From assembly GCA_029961685.1 (NCBI GenBank), contig JARWKL010000001.1, positions 52,416,062-52,480,061 of the forward strand: DNA of 64,000 bases. The letters are read 5' to 3'. Both the position numbers and the translations under genes were made by a program. Source of the DNA: Aristolochia californica (taxonomy: Eukaryota > Streptophyta > Magnoliopsida > Piperales > Aristolochiaceae). Of this stretch, positions 12,201 through 23,476 are shown one piece after another. Every line of letters begins with the position of its first letter. Position 1 is the first letter of the stretch. Under the pieces are notes generated by a model. That model was not told the DNA's origin. It was given only the letters and a program-made list of their open reading frames with translations, and ran no database searches.

Positions 12201-14588
12201 AAAATAAGCATTTGATAGACTCCTTCAGCCCCTGAGCTCCAAGCACAAAAGAGAGCCAGAATAGTCGCAATTGCTTTGCTGGTTATTCGATGAATCCAAA
12301 CAGGAGGATTGATGCGTAAAAGATGGTGTAAGATTGTTTGACCACCAAGATCCCAAGTTAGTGCAGTGACCTGGCTGGAAAAGAAGAGGACCAGAAAAAA
12401 CACAAATGGTGCTATAGGACTCCGAAATATCTGCAGAAAAGGAGGCATAGAGATCTCATAAGTAATTTCCTAGTTTATTAGCAAAAGTTCTTAAACGAAC
12501 AAATTAAATCCAAAGAGCGTCCCATTCATGCTCTTAATTAAAAGATTAAGAGAGTGAATTTTCTGTGCATAAAAAACAAGCATACATGGGGTTTACATGT
12601 GAGAATGTTATTATTATTTGCATCCTGCATCAAACCACATTCACTGAAGCACGAACTCTCCAGCAATAAGTAAATTTCAAAGTAAAGCTACACATGCATA
12701 TTGTCGTCAGGGTCTTCAGTTCAAGAAATGGTTAAAGCTTCTTTTTACTCCTTTTGGGATGTCCAAGCATCAGTTTGAAAAATCAGCTCAGGTACTGTAT
12801 ATCAACATATTACACATGGCATCCTTGACACAGTTGCATTTTGATGGGGTGCCTTTTCTTTTCCAGCAGCGTGTAAAAGCCAACATTGAGAATTGTGTAG
12901 TCACCTCAACCTTCTCCAGCAATAATGGGTACATTGCCCACATGCAAACACAAAATAATATTAAATAAAAACTATCATGTAATGCTTTAACCGCCCTAAA
13001 AACTCATAGCAAGAGCTAAAAAAGTAAGAAGTTATATGATAGAACTCACTGTGAGATTCCATCTAGCAATGGTAAAAATTTACTGGTAGTGAAGACAAGG
13101 AATAAGACCTGTTCCATAAGCAAAAGTGAATCCTGGATAGTAAGCACAGCAAGGCCACTTTGGAAGACATTCGCTGCTGATAACATCACCACATAGTTCA
13201 CCAGAAAAATTCCACTGAAGGTAAATAGGATAGCAAAAAAATGGTCATGACATAAGGCACTGATGGAGACATTTGGAACCCTCTGCCACAGACACCATGA
13301 CAACAAAAGCTTTGTTAGAAGCAGCAATGATTTTCTAAAGGAATAAATAGAGTAGAGCAGTAGAAGCAGCAGAAATAAAAATAAATAACAGAAATAGGAG
13401 ATAATTCAAGTTATCAAAGCTTAAATGATTCCAAATGGCAGAATATCTAATCAATGCCTAAGAAAGGGAGCAGAAAGAATAAGCACCTGTACAATAGAAG
13501 AGTGCAGATAAAAATTTTGAGGCATAATACTTGCACCAAGAAGACTCATAGCATTGTATGCACTTTCACCTCTCAACCTTGGAAAAATCCCACTCATAGC
13601 AAGTGGGATTTCTGGTTGACTGGTGAGTACTCCAAGCAAATAAAGAACTAAGCTGAAACCTGCCATGCCCATTAGCAACATGTCTGCTTTGCATCTATCC
13701 TGAAAATCACAGTTTCAGAGTATAAAGATGTGGTAAAGTACAAGAACAATCAATCATAGGGAAGGAAATCATGAAAAGGAAAATCTTACCAAGAGACTAA
13801 CAAAAGGTGGAAATAGAAAAATAGCCATGGTCAGGAATATGCAGGTTACCAGGTCAAGCCCGAAAAGTAGATTGAGGCCATGAGCAACACCTAGAATCTG
13901 GAAATATAATATAGAAGCACAATAAATAAATAAAAACAGCAGTAACCAACAGCTCTATATGGAACAATTTTTTTTAATAAAACCATATGTCAGATTTTCT
14001 GTATACTTTCTCTCATTAACTCTTCCTTGTAGGTTTTGACTCATCACCTGATTCAATATTGTAAAAAACAAAAATGTGGAAATATTAGATTAATAAATAA
14101 ATACCATAGTTAGGTCTGAAGCCAACACTGATAACTCTGCTTGAACTCCCAACAAGATGCATATGAATTTACTGTATTCCTCACTGCAAATCTATAAAAT
14201 ACCAGAGAAAAATATATATGTATATATGTTATATATATCCATGAAGGACTGTAAATGCCAAATTAATTAAAATGTATATGTGTTTGTGTATATGTGCATG
14301 TGTATGTACATGAGAGAGAGAGAGAGAGAGAGAGATTACCTGTGCAAGATTTTTTCCAGTAATAACACCAATACGAACTGAAAGGTATTGGCATAAAATA
14401 GCAGCACAATTGAATGCCAGCACCAGAAATATAAGATCAGATCCAAAATGGCAACCCCCATCAACGGCTGCAGCCCACTTCCCTAGGTCAATGTACCCCA
14501 TACATATAAGAATTGTAGGGCCAAGGGCTGGGAAAAAACGGGGCACCATGGTTGACATATGGAAGTCACCAGAAGTCCCCGCATCCAT
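9248..14588 (-). CDS. EIN2: EIN2, ethylene-insensitive protein 2 (NRAMP-like membrane protein)
   Basis: EIN2 is the ER-membrane protein that relays ethylene perception from the receptors and CTR1: its C-terminal part is released on signalling and acts in the nucleus and in P-bodies. Seven coding exons can be placed by splice sites and family similarity: 14588-14340, 14191-14105, 13897-13790, 13699-13487, 13282-13109, 12430-9707 and 9631-9248, giving about 1,312 residues (Arabidopsis 1,294). All six introns are GT-AG and keep frame. Residues 1 to about 470 form the NRAMP-like 12-helix domain; 480-1312 is the soluble C-terminal region with the conserved block [20 protein letters not shown], the block [15 protein letters not shown], and the nuclear localisation signal [11 protein letters not shown] (about 1279-1289) near the end. 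The start is the first ATG after an in-frame stop. The TM1 motif usually DPG reads DLG. No frameshift or premature stop is seen, so it looks functional. Confidence 0.95.
14312..14335. repeat. (GA)n microsatellite at an EIN2 splice donor
   Basis: About 12 GA units sit in the first coding-region intron of EIN2. In the sense of transcription the donor GTAATC is followed at once by (CT)n. Confidence 0.9.
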
Positions 14589-14592
14589 GTGC

Positions 14593-16853
14593 TAGAGTCA
14601 AGTTTCTATTATGGAATTAATCACTAGGTAGCATATACTTCAATACAGACTTTATTATAACTGAAGTTCTGACAGAAATTACAAAGATTATGACAGAAGA
14701 TTATGACAAAAGATACAAAGACTGATTCATATGTAATGAGGACTTAAATAAAACACCCCACAATAAGTCATCCGTCTGGACATCTACAACTTCCATGTTT
14801 AAGCATTTTTCTGTAGGTCGATAGCAGCAATGATTGAGGCAGATCTATTTTTCCTGAAGCAGATCTGCAGACAGAATCATACAGAATTTGATATCCCCAA
14901 CAAACTAGGTCATGCAACACCATAAGATGTACTTGCAGATATTGAACCCTGCTGGTTCACATTAAAACACTTCTGTTTGCATGATAACAAACTAGTATAA
15001 CAAGCTTAACAGCAAGCTGTTTGAAGTGATATTGATGTGTGGATGAGTTATTTGTTCCTTTTCTTTATCAGTTTCAATCTGCAAATTTAAAAAAAAATAA
15101 AAATCAACAATACAAGAAAAACTGACATCAAAGGAAATAAAGCAGTGTCAAAACATAGAACATGTTTAATTTTTCATATGACTGGCCTTTGTTTTAGGCT
15201 AAACCATCAAGAATCATGACCTTTTCTTTTTTTGAATGTCGAACCCCAGGCCCAGGTGAGACTTGAGCACAAGACCTCACACTAGAAAACTCCTGTGTGG
15301 CCACTGAGCCAAAGGCCCAATCCACAAGGTTCATGACCAATAGATGCTGTGGCAAGAGTCCACAAGAAAAAATATGATTCTGAACTAAATATCATGCACA
15401 GGTGATGTACAGCATGGATGATCATAATATCAGACTACTTCTATAAACAAATTGGGCTCGGAAGTGACAAAAATTCATGGCTCTTTGCATTTACAGTCAC
15501 AGTTTAGGGCAACATGATACATTCCTGGTCTACAGAAATGAAAAAGAAGCTGCCGAAAAATAGATCAGGCTCTTCCCGGATCAGAAGGCATTCAAACTAA
15601 ATAGAAAGTTGACAAAAAAAAAAAAAAAAAAAAAAACGCACAACCCAAATTAAGGAGACGACATAGAAATATGAAAAACAAAGAAAAAGTGCATCCCTAT
15701 ATAAGGAAGCTACAGAAGTTTATTGACTACGTAAACCAACAGACGATGTCAGTCTATTAGCAGCCTTAAAAGCTGTTCTTTCAAATATAACCAAAACAAA
15801 AACAGTCACTTATTTACGTCCCATAGTCAACAGTTTTTCTTAGACAATGAGAAACAAAATTCCATAAAGAGGCTTCAGTGTGGAGGAGAGATAATACAAA
15901 CATTTAATTGTACAGCAAACATGGCAGCATGAAAAAACAAAAATATGCCAAAGAAAGCTCAGAGTGGGAGAAGTGTGCCGCGGAGTTCAGAGTCTTGCAA
16001 AATAGTAACCTAAGTGTAATAATAAGAATCACCAGATAACATTATCGTGAACAGGATGCATCTCTTAACCAAATGTTGAGAAAAAAACGCCCACTTACAG
16101 AAATCCTCTACATCTCCGTTCTCATTTGATTGAAACATGTCAGACAAAATCTTATTAAAAAGTAATGCGAAGCAACTCTATAGGCCGAGTTTCCAGTAAA
16201 TCACCATTAATGCTAAGGAGACTAACTCTTATAGCAAGATCCTTCATATTACATACAATTATAGCACCAGTTAAGTCACGCCAAAGTGAGTATAAAAACT
16301 CGACTTTACCATGCCACTGGAGATGCTGCAAATAATGACCAGAGTTACTTCCAGATACAAATCAACTTCCACTGAGAAAGTACTAAAAACTAAAAAAAAT
16401 TTGTCCAAAACTCAAACAAAATACCGAAAATTACGCACTTAAACCTCATCGGATCTCTCAACCATACAATATAGGACAGACCGGAATTAAGAAAACAAAT
16501 CTAGAGGAATGAACAAGAAACTCGTTTTCAAAGAGAAAACAATAGTTCCACGAAAATAAAAATGAATCAAAACCCTAAAACCTTCTAGACAGGAATTAAA
16601 AACCCACACTAGCATTCGCAGTTCCATTCACACCCAAACAGTAAACATACAGGCACTATGCAAATTTTCACAGATCTAACTCACTACATCAGGACAAGCA
16701 AAACAATAGAAAGCCAGACGGACCATAAGGAGAAACAAAAGTCAACCATTTCCTCAAATTCCAAATTAGGGTTAGATAGGGGGACAAGCAAAAAGAAAGA
16801 GCAGGAGAGAAAACAGAATGAAAAACAGAAAAAATTGGAGAGAAAAAACTCAC
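14593..16853 (-). other. EIN2: Predicted EIN2 5'-leader intron
   Basis: A long intron in the 5' leader is inferred from an acceptor (GACTCTAG just before CACATGG at 14592) and a strong donor AAAAG/GTGAGT at 16853. EIN2 genes commonly have such a leader intron. It contains a SINE (15222-15324), a 23-base A run (15611-15633) and no other gene. The acceptor is the closest AG but not a strong one, and a further small leader exon cannot be excluded. Confidence 0.6.
15222..15324 (-). mobile_element. tRNA-derived SINE with target-site duplication
   Basis: Read on the minus strand there is a Pol III A box (TGGCTCAGTGG, 15311-15301), a B-box-like TGCTCAAGTCTC about 35 bp on, a second candidate GGGTTCGAC, and an A-rich 3' end (AAAAAAAGAAAA, 15234-15222). 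The insert is flanked by imperfect direct repeats, CAAGAATCATGACC (15208-15221) and CAAGGTTCATGACC (15325-15338), as expected for LINE-mediated insertion. It lies in the EIN2 leader intron in the same orientation as the gene. The family name is not known to me. Confidence 0.7.
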
Positions 16854-17065
16854 CTTTTCTATCGACTACTTCCCTTGACCGCAGTTTTCCACTGAAAGGC
16901 GCAGTGGAAGCAGACATTTAAGACGGCTAAGACTCGAGAGACGCAAGCACGCGAGGGACCAAGACTAATAGAGAAAGATTTTCGTCAACCAAAAGAGCTG
17001 GAGAAGAGGGTTAAAGGTGAGAGAAAGAGAAGGAGAGAGAGCGAGAGACGGAAATGTACAAATGG
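16854..17065 (-). other. EIN2: EIN2 first (leader) exon and start of the promoter
   Basis: Defined by the donor at 16853 and a purine-rich to pyrimidine-rich change near 17060; the transcription start is not fixed by sequence. On the minus strand an ATG at 16917 (AAATGTC context) opens a short frame of 21 codons running to the exon end, so the leader carries an upstream ORF. Sequence to about 17350 is richer in GC than its surroundings, as for a promoter, but no clear TATA box is seen. Confidence 0.5.
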
Positions 17066-17069
17066 TGAA

Positions 17070-18180
17070 AAGGCACGGCTTTTTGTAACTGCGATTCCTT
17101 AACCCTTTATCCTCACTCCCCCTCTCGAGTCTGCATTTATTATTTCTCTTTCCGTTGGCTTCGTATTTCCGACATGGGATAACTCCTAAATATAGTTTTC
17201 AGGTTGTCATCCTTCACAGTTCCCACTGTTCCTCCTCGTGACCAAAATGCCCTTCCGTCACCTCACTCTTCATGTCAGTTAGTAATTTCCGTTGTACTTC
17301 ACCACTCGCTTACAGTTTACCGCTACCCACTCAACACCGACCTCTGACTTTTACCCTTATGCTCTGTGTTTTTCTCTTTCATCTTTCTGCTATGCTCTTG
17401 TCAATGAATAACATTTCCTTTTCTTTAGCCAAACGCCGCTGAGGTGCTCATCTTATGATCACGATGTGATCGATCCTGTCTCCGTTACAGGTAGACTTCG
17501 AACTGCTGGCACTGATACGGAGGATCAGAATACAATGATTTTGAGAGTTTCTAAAGATAACGTCACAGTGGATCGATCTTGCATTTGCCTCTTGACCAGA
17601 GTATCGACAATTTATACTTCGGGTATTCTTCGTGAAGTTGAGCTCTCAGAAGAGATTTTGCAGACATAAAAAAATACAGTTCAAAGCAAAATACTTCAGA
17701 AGTTTAAATTTTTACAAAAGGGTAGTTTTGAACCTCGAGGCTTGTTCGAGTTGCGGCTAAAAGTACTCTCACCATTTTCCGACTGGAACAGTGCTCCCCA
17801 CTATCTTGGTTACCTTAAAAGGGGACTGTCATAGGCTGAGCAAGGAAGTATAGCTTCGTTGTTGTCTGATTATTTTAGTCCCTGATAAGGATGACAGCAC
17901 CTTTCCTTACGTCCCAGACCTCAAACTCCTGTAGAACAACTTTATCTTCACTTGTTCTTTATGAAATATTTTGTTGATTCTAAGATAATTTTAAAATATG
18001 ATCTTCATGTTATCACGCATATTCCTAAATATAATTATTTAGACACAGTAACGGTATTATAGCTTTATTGTTTATTTACCTTAACATAAATTGAAATTGT
18101 TTTATTATTACTAAATAAATTCAAAAACTATACCCACTCTTTGGTGTGCCCCTTTTGACCCTTAAGGGTTGAGAGTCTTC
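17070..18180. other. EIN2 upstream region and intergenic DNA
   Basis: Holds the presumed EIN2 promoter (about 17070-17400) and then non-repetitive sequence. A 67-codon plus-strand frame at 17466-17669 has no recognised motif, and I do not call it a gene. Confidence 0.4.
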
Positions 18181-18258
18181 TCTCTCTCTCTCTCTCTCTC
18201 ACTATTAGAGGGCCCTTGGCATCTCTTTCTCTCACTATTAGAGGGCCCTTGGCACCTT
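18181..18258. repeat. (CT)n tract and 33-bp tandem repeat
   Basis: A (TC)n tract (18178-18200) leads into two copies of a 33-bp unit containing ACTATTAGAGGGCCCTTGGC (starts 18201 and 18234). Confidence 0.9.
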
Positions 18259-19309
18259 TCCTATGCCCAAAGAGGATTGTTGTTATCTCTCTCTTGTCCT
18301 CTTTATTAAAACAAAGAGGAGGAATGGAAGCATCTATTCCCATTTTTCATGGTAGGGTTAGTGGTTTGACCTCTCCACTGTAACAATGTTCTTATCGCTT
18401 TTTTATATTTAATATTTATATATTTCTATTAATATATTTTATCCATAATTTTAACACAAGTTAAACAGGTTTTAACACAAGAAAATTCGCTCCATGAAAC
18501 AAAAATAAATATCAGTGAATTAAAATTCACTATTGGACGACACACCATTGAACAAATTTTAAATTTGTTAGCATAGATTGGATTATATCGACAAATTTTA
18601 AATTTCATTAGTCTAATTTTTTTTTGTAGAAATGTTTGTGCTCCCAGAAAACAATTGTTCTAATGAATTGTTTGCTTTCGTTGGATAGAAGTTTCATTTG
18701 AAGAACAAATTTAACTTTGTACTAGAGAATTTGGAAATTCATCGAGGAATAAAATTTTCTAGTGAATTTTAAAATTTCTTGGTTTAGTTTTCAAAGTGTA
18801 TTCCAATGATTTTAAAATTCATTGGAATAAATTTTAAATACTAAACCAGCAAATTTCAAAATTCGTTGGTATAGTCCTCATTAAGGTTTTAAACCCTAAC
18901 TCCTCTCCCCTCATTCTTTTTTCTCTCGAGCAATGTTCTTCTCATAATCTTTTTTATTCTTCCTACCTCCACTAACTGTCTCTATGTCTCCATAATGAAT
19001 CCAAATCCAAATTCAAATCCTTCATGCCACCATGCCCCATTGATTTGATTCAAATCGGAATCTGAATATGGTTCTAATTTTGAATCCGGTTATGGTTCTT
19101 GAATATTTTTGGCTCCAAATCAAATATCCTACCAATAGGAAAATATAAATTGATGTGGACTGTCTGATGCGGATTTTTAAAACTAAAATAGTAACATTGT
19201 AATTCTTATTCATTGCCAGTTATTTAAAGAAGTTTGGAGCTTTAATGAACTTTCAATAAGCATTATTTTAGGACAAGCTAGTGAATGATAAAGATGACCT
19301 AGTCATGAA
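18259..19309. other. AT-rich stretch with recurrent AAATTTTAAATTT motifs
   Basis: Between 18530 and 18880 short motifs of the type AAATTTTAAATTTGTT and AATTCGTTGG recur in both orientations at about 25-70 bp spacing, like a decayed family of short repeats. No gene is seen. Confidence 0.4.
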
Positions 19310-19760
19310 TAATCCTAACCTAAACCTGTAACCCTAAACACTAAGACAATCTTGGTCGGTATGGTAGGGATCATCTTGATTGGAACAATAGCCTAGTAAC
19401 CACTAGAGTAAGGAGCTTGGGACAAGCACCGGTCCACCATCTGTTGTATTCAAAAGTGAATTGACAATCACTTACAATCAATCTTGTTTGACTCTTGTGA
19501 GCACTCCACTGCTTAAGTACTGCGCTTACCGGATCCAAAGACCTCGATGACCTTTTCTCTCGAGATAGAGCACTCCACTGCTTAAGTACCACGCTTACAG
19601 GATCCAAAGACCTCAATGACCTTTTCTATCGAGATAGAACTTAACCTTAACTCTCTAACCCAAAAACATAAACTTTAAAACCTACACCCTAAATCGTAAC
19701 CTTGTAACATTAACCTATATCCTAAAACCTAAACCCCTAAACCTAATGCTAACCCTGTTA
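19310..19760. repeat. Telomere-like CCCTAAA-type tracts around a 69-bp tandem repeat
   Basis: Degenerate plant telomere-type repeats (CCTAACCTAAACC, ACCCTAAACAC) lie at 19314-19345 and again at 19660-19758 (ACACCCTAAATCG, CCTAAAACCTAAACCCC). Between them a 69-bp unit is tandemly duplicated (19501-19569 and 19570-19638; contains CCACTGCTTAAGTAC and ATGACCTTTTCT). The tracts are too degenerate to be a recent telomere insertion. Confidence 0.7.
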
Positions 19761-19764
19761 AAGT

Positions 19765-19870
19765 TCTAGGCAAGAGTACTTCCCAAGAGGTCACCCATCC
19801 TAGAATTACTCTTGCCCAAACTCGCTTAACTTCGGAGTTCTGAGTCAGATACCTAACCAATACAACCTGA
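19765..19870 (-). repeat. 5S rRNA-like segment (Cassandra-type TRIM LTR or 5S pseudogene)
   Basis: Read on the minus strand the sequence matches the central and 3' part of plant 5S rRNA, including the internal Pol III control region: CAGAACTCCGAAGTTAAGC, then TTGGGCAAGAGTAATTCTAGG and GATGGGTGACCTC. The 5' end of the 5S RNA is diverged and the 3' end is altered, so it is not a 5S gene. Cassandra TRIM retrotransposons carry a 5S sequence in each LTR with this pattern; LTR ends could not be fixed here. Confidence 0.65.
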
Positions 19871-20903
19871 AAAAACTAACCATTTAAGGTGCGGAAAGCC
19901 AAGTACCTAACTCAGACCACAAACTCTAACAAGAGTGGACGGAACCACTCTGAACCCTCACTAACCTTAGTAATTCAAAGTGAAAAGTGACAATAACAAT
20001 TCAAAGTCATCTAGGCACATTGAGTTTCAATATAAAATCATGAAGAACTTGACAAATCATATGATTGGGGCTTGTCGAGGAACAAGTAATGTATGTTTTG
20101 AGTGGTATGTTTCTTGAGTCACTTTTAGTGGCAATTAAACATATTTGACTAGAGATCCCACAATGAAGGTTCATTGGGAACAACAAGTTGATAGAGTGGG
20201 TGGTAAGAGCACCAAATTTAAGTGAATTTTAATTCCTTTCCCATCTCCATGAACTAGGTGCTCAACTACACCAAAAATGAGAATGATGTAATACCATAAT
20301 AGCATTGAGGCTATTAAAGTAAAATATAAAGATCCAATATACCCCTTGAAATATCATCGATGTGAGTGTGACCATAGGGTCAAGGTTAGATAGAGAATCA
20401 ATGCTTGCATGGTCGTGACACATTACCACCATGGAACTTACATATAGTACTAACACTTAGTTGTTCAAAATTCTCAAAACTTGTAAAGAAAGTCTAAGTT
20501 AAAAACTCATTCATTTAGGACCAGTATGGTTGGTGAAATATCAAGTAGATGAATGTTAAAGTTTTCAAACAACACTTGTCATAGAAAACTAAAATGTACT
20601 GATTGTTTGTAATTTTAATTTTTTTAAAATTCTATCTTTTAAAATATTTATATTTTTATATTTCAAAAAAGGTGAAAAATTTAATGGTTTTTAAAATTCA
20701 AAATAGTGAGGATGATAATTAGAACAACTTAAATTGTTTACGAAATCACATAAGCATGATTAGGAATGTGTTTATTTGAGATAGTTTCAAACCTATTTCA
20801 CATCTTCACAATGAGGACCATTACAAAACCATAATGGGATATTGGAGAAGTGATTCTCCTATGTAACCTCTTCGGAGGCTACAAATACCGCCTTAGATGA
20901 CAA
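19871..20903. other. Intergenic, no gene seen
   Basis: Contains a short hairpin AGAGTGG-ACGGAA-CCACTCT at about 19934-19954 next to the 5S-like segment. The rest has no ORF with recognisable similarity. Confidence 0.4.
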
Positions 20904-21189
20904 TGTTGGAATTTTAAGAGAAAGAAATAATCCATTGACTGGTGTAAATTGATTACATTGGGTCTCTATTTATAATAAAGAAAATACATATAATCTAAGT
21001 TAACTAAAACCATCCATGTTTTAGTTACACTCGAAATAAAAGTTCTAAAGGTAAGTCCTAGAACAATTAAACAACTATAACAAAAACAAATTTAATAATA
21101 CTAAAAAAATTTCCTCCTTTGAAGTTTCTTCCCATGAGACTCCTTTCTATGAAAGCAATGTAAGAGTCTTCCATATTTTTTCTTCAACA
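20904..21189 (-). repeat. LTR of family C (3' LTR of the minus-strand copy)
   Basis: TG...CA-bounded 286-bp repeat, shared with three other places in the window; CTTCCCTTCAAG to its right is the complement of the polypurine tract. Confidence 0.75.
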
Positions 21190-23130
21190 CTTCCCTTCAA
21201 GTTGGAGTTTGTAACTTCATTTTACAAAAAAAATAAAATTAATCTTGGCCTTCAATCTCTTCAATCTTCATTCTTTCCGTTCAATTTGTTTTATGATAAT
21301 TTGTGAAATCCTTCATGGTAGGTTATGTCACCTACCTCATTCTTCATACTTTTCCTTCTACTCTCCCCATCAAGCTAGGAGGCAACGATGATGATCCAAG
21401 CTTGAACATAAAAAATGATTGTATCAATCGTCTCCTCCATCATCTCGAGGTCTCCTATGAATAAGTACTAAAACAAACACAAACTCTAAAAAAAAGGTAA
21501 ATAGTAGAAAGTATAGATAATAAATAAATAAAAAGATTTAAAATTGCACAATAGATTTTAAACACAAAATAGTGATAAAGGATGGTGGTAAAAGTAGTAG
21601 TAAAGAATGGTGGGAGCCATAATAGTAAAGGATGGCAGTAGCAGCAGTAGTAGCAGCATATAGTGTCCATGGACTAAACATTTCCCATATATAGAAAAAA
21701 AATAACCCACCCAAGAAATTCAACAAGGGATTGGTCTTAAAAAGTAAGTAAAAAGATATGATAAGAGAAAGGTAAACATGATAAAAAAAAATGGATTGAA
21801 AATAAACAAAACAAACAACAAAAAGGAGAGTGATATGACAATTTGAGTTAATGATCAATGAGGGAGACTTGTTTTGGCATAAAAGGGTGATGAACCAACT
21901 TGGAAGGCCTATATGTTGTTCATGGCATTTGAAATTTTCTCAAAGGAAGTAAGACAAAGACACAAAGTATAATCAATCAAATAAAACGTAGGAAAAAGAA
22001 TTATAAAGGATGATCAGTAATATCTTATAAAAGGATGACCGTTCAAACAAAATAAGATAGACAAAGTTTATAGCATATGATCAATTAGACAAACTCGAGT
22101 AACCAGTCAAACAAAGAGAAAAATGGACAATTTATAAGATATGATTGATCAATGTGACTCTGACTGATTGATCATCCCTAGGATTCCAGGGAATAAAAAC
22201 TTTCATTTTTATTTATTTTAGAGACATATAGTTATGAATGGTTGGATGAGGTTTTGAAACTGATGAAATAGTACGAAACCAAAGATAAAGTTGCAAAATA
22301 GAAACAAAGATTGTGTTGTGTTCTTCTAGAGTCCTACTTGAACTTAAATTCAAGTCAAAGAACTCAAACTATCAGTGAATCCCACAGAGGGTGATTACCA
22401 TGAGTGTGCTACATCGCCTCTTTCATCATGTCAATAGGAGAAAAAAAAACAAGGAACTCAACATAGTAGAAAACAAAATAAGTAACTCAACTGTAGCATG
22501 AAACCTAATGATAATGGGATTCTTTTCTAGTAGAACAAGAAAAGAAAATTCTCATTTGGTTTTCATTTCTATGAAAAATTATATATGAGGTAAGTAAACG
22601 AACTGGGAAGAAAACGGAGATAAAGTGTGTTAAAAAACCAATGAACCAAAACTCTAGGAAACTATAGGAGACATGAAAGGAAACCAAAACTCTACAAAAA
22701 CAATTGATGGAGAAAAAAACTTTGCATCAAGTCAATCATCATCTATCAGACACAAGAAACGTATTCATATGGAAGATGCAAGCTAAGAAACAAAACTTGT
22801 AACTTCAATCAAACACAAAAGCAAAAACCTGGATGAAGTAATCCAAGGTAGATACCAAAATAGAGAGACAAAAGGAAAAATAGCTTAACGAACGATGATC
22901 AAGAACATAAAAGTTATTAATCAAACTAAGAAAAGGAAAGTCAACCTATGAGTTGATGATCAATTCACTAATCTAATCTACGTACTCTGATACTGCATTG
23001 AAATTTTAGGATAAAAGAAATAATTCATTGACTTGTGTAAATTGGTTATATCGGATCTCAAATTATAATAGAGAGAATACATAGAATTTAAGTCAAACTA
23101 AATTATCCATGTCCCAATTACCAAAGTATA
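20904..23130 (-). mobile_element. Non-autonomous LTR element, family C, minus strand
   Basis: A minus-strand 3' LTR occupies 20904-21189 (TGTTGGAATTTT...TTCAACA on the plus strand), directly followed by the complement of a purine tract. The internal part runs to a primer-binding site (complement of TGGTATCAGA, here CTCTGATACTG, about 22986-22996), then a 5' LTR copy that decays near 23130. The LTR matches those at 44347-44648, 47146-47460 and 49055-49379. The 1.8-kb interior has no gag or pol; it contains a scrap of the GATC-rich SIRE-like LTR near 22140-22180. It fits a TRIM/LARD-type element. Confidence 0.7.
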
Positions 23131-23476
23131 ACTCCTAAACATATTTGCAAGTTGAGTCAGCAAGTAAAAATATGACGCATTTAATAAGTCTCAACACGTA
23201 AACAGTTTTTTTATAATTTTTTGCATGTAGTTATTCTGGTACGTGCATATTTATGTAAACAAAGTCTGTCAATGACGCGGTAAAAAGCTGAATCTTTGTC
23301 TTTTTATGTTCTGGAGGGTGTTATAGGCATAAGAGTGATACTCCAAGAGAATGGGCAGAGCTAACAAGTTAAAGAATCTGTCGCATTAGCATCTAACAGG
23401 ACAATAGAGAAAATAAAGGAGCTACAGGTAGAAAGAGTCTCAACGTTCAGACGGTTCGCTGGGCCACTGATATTTT
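23131..23476. other. Spacer between family C element and gene fragment
   Basis: No gene seen. From about 23300 the base composition becomes less AT-rich, as in the exons that follow on the minus strand. Confidence 0.35.

Noticed and set aside
16658..16921. 87-codon plus-strand ORF rich in Lys and Glu
   Set aside because: It is antisense to the EIN2 leader exon and intron start and reflects purine-rich sequence.
18128..18343. 71-codon minus-strand ORF with repeated AKGPLIVRERE
   Set aside because: Encoded by the 33-bp tandem repeat and the (CT)n tract; not a gene.
21455..21858. Hydrophobic, Tyr/Cys-rich minus-strand frames
   Set aside because: They lie in the non-coding interior of a family C element and come from AT-rich, GTA-type repeats.
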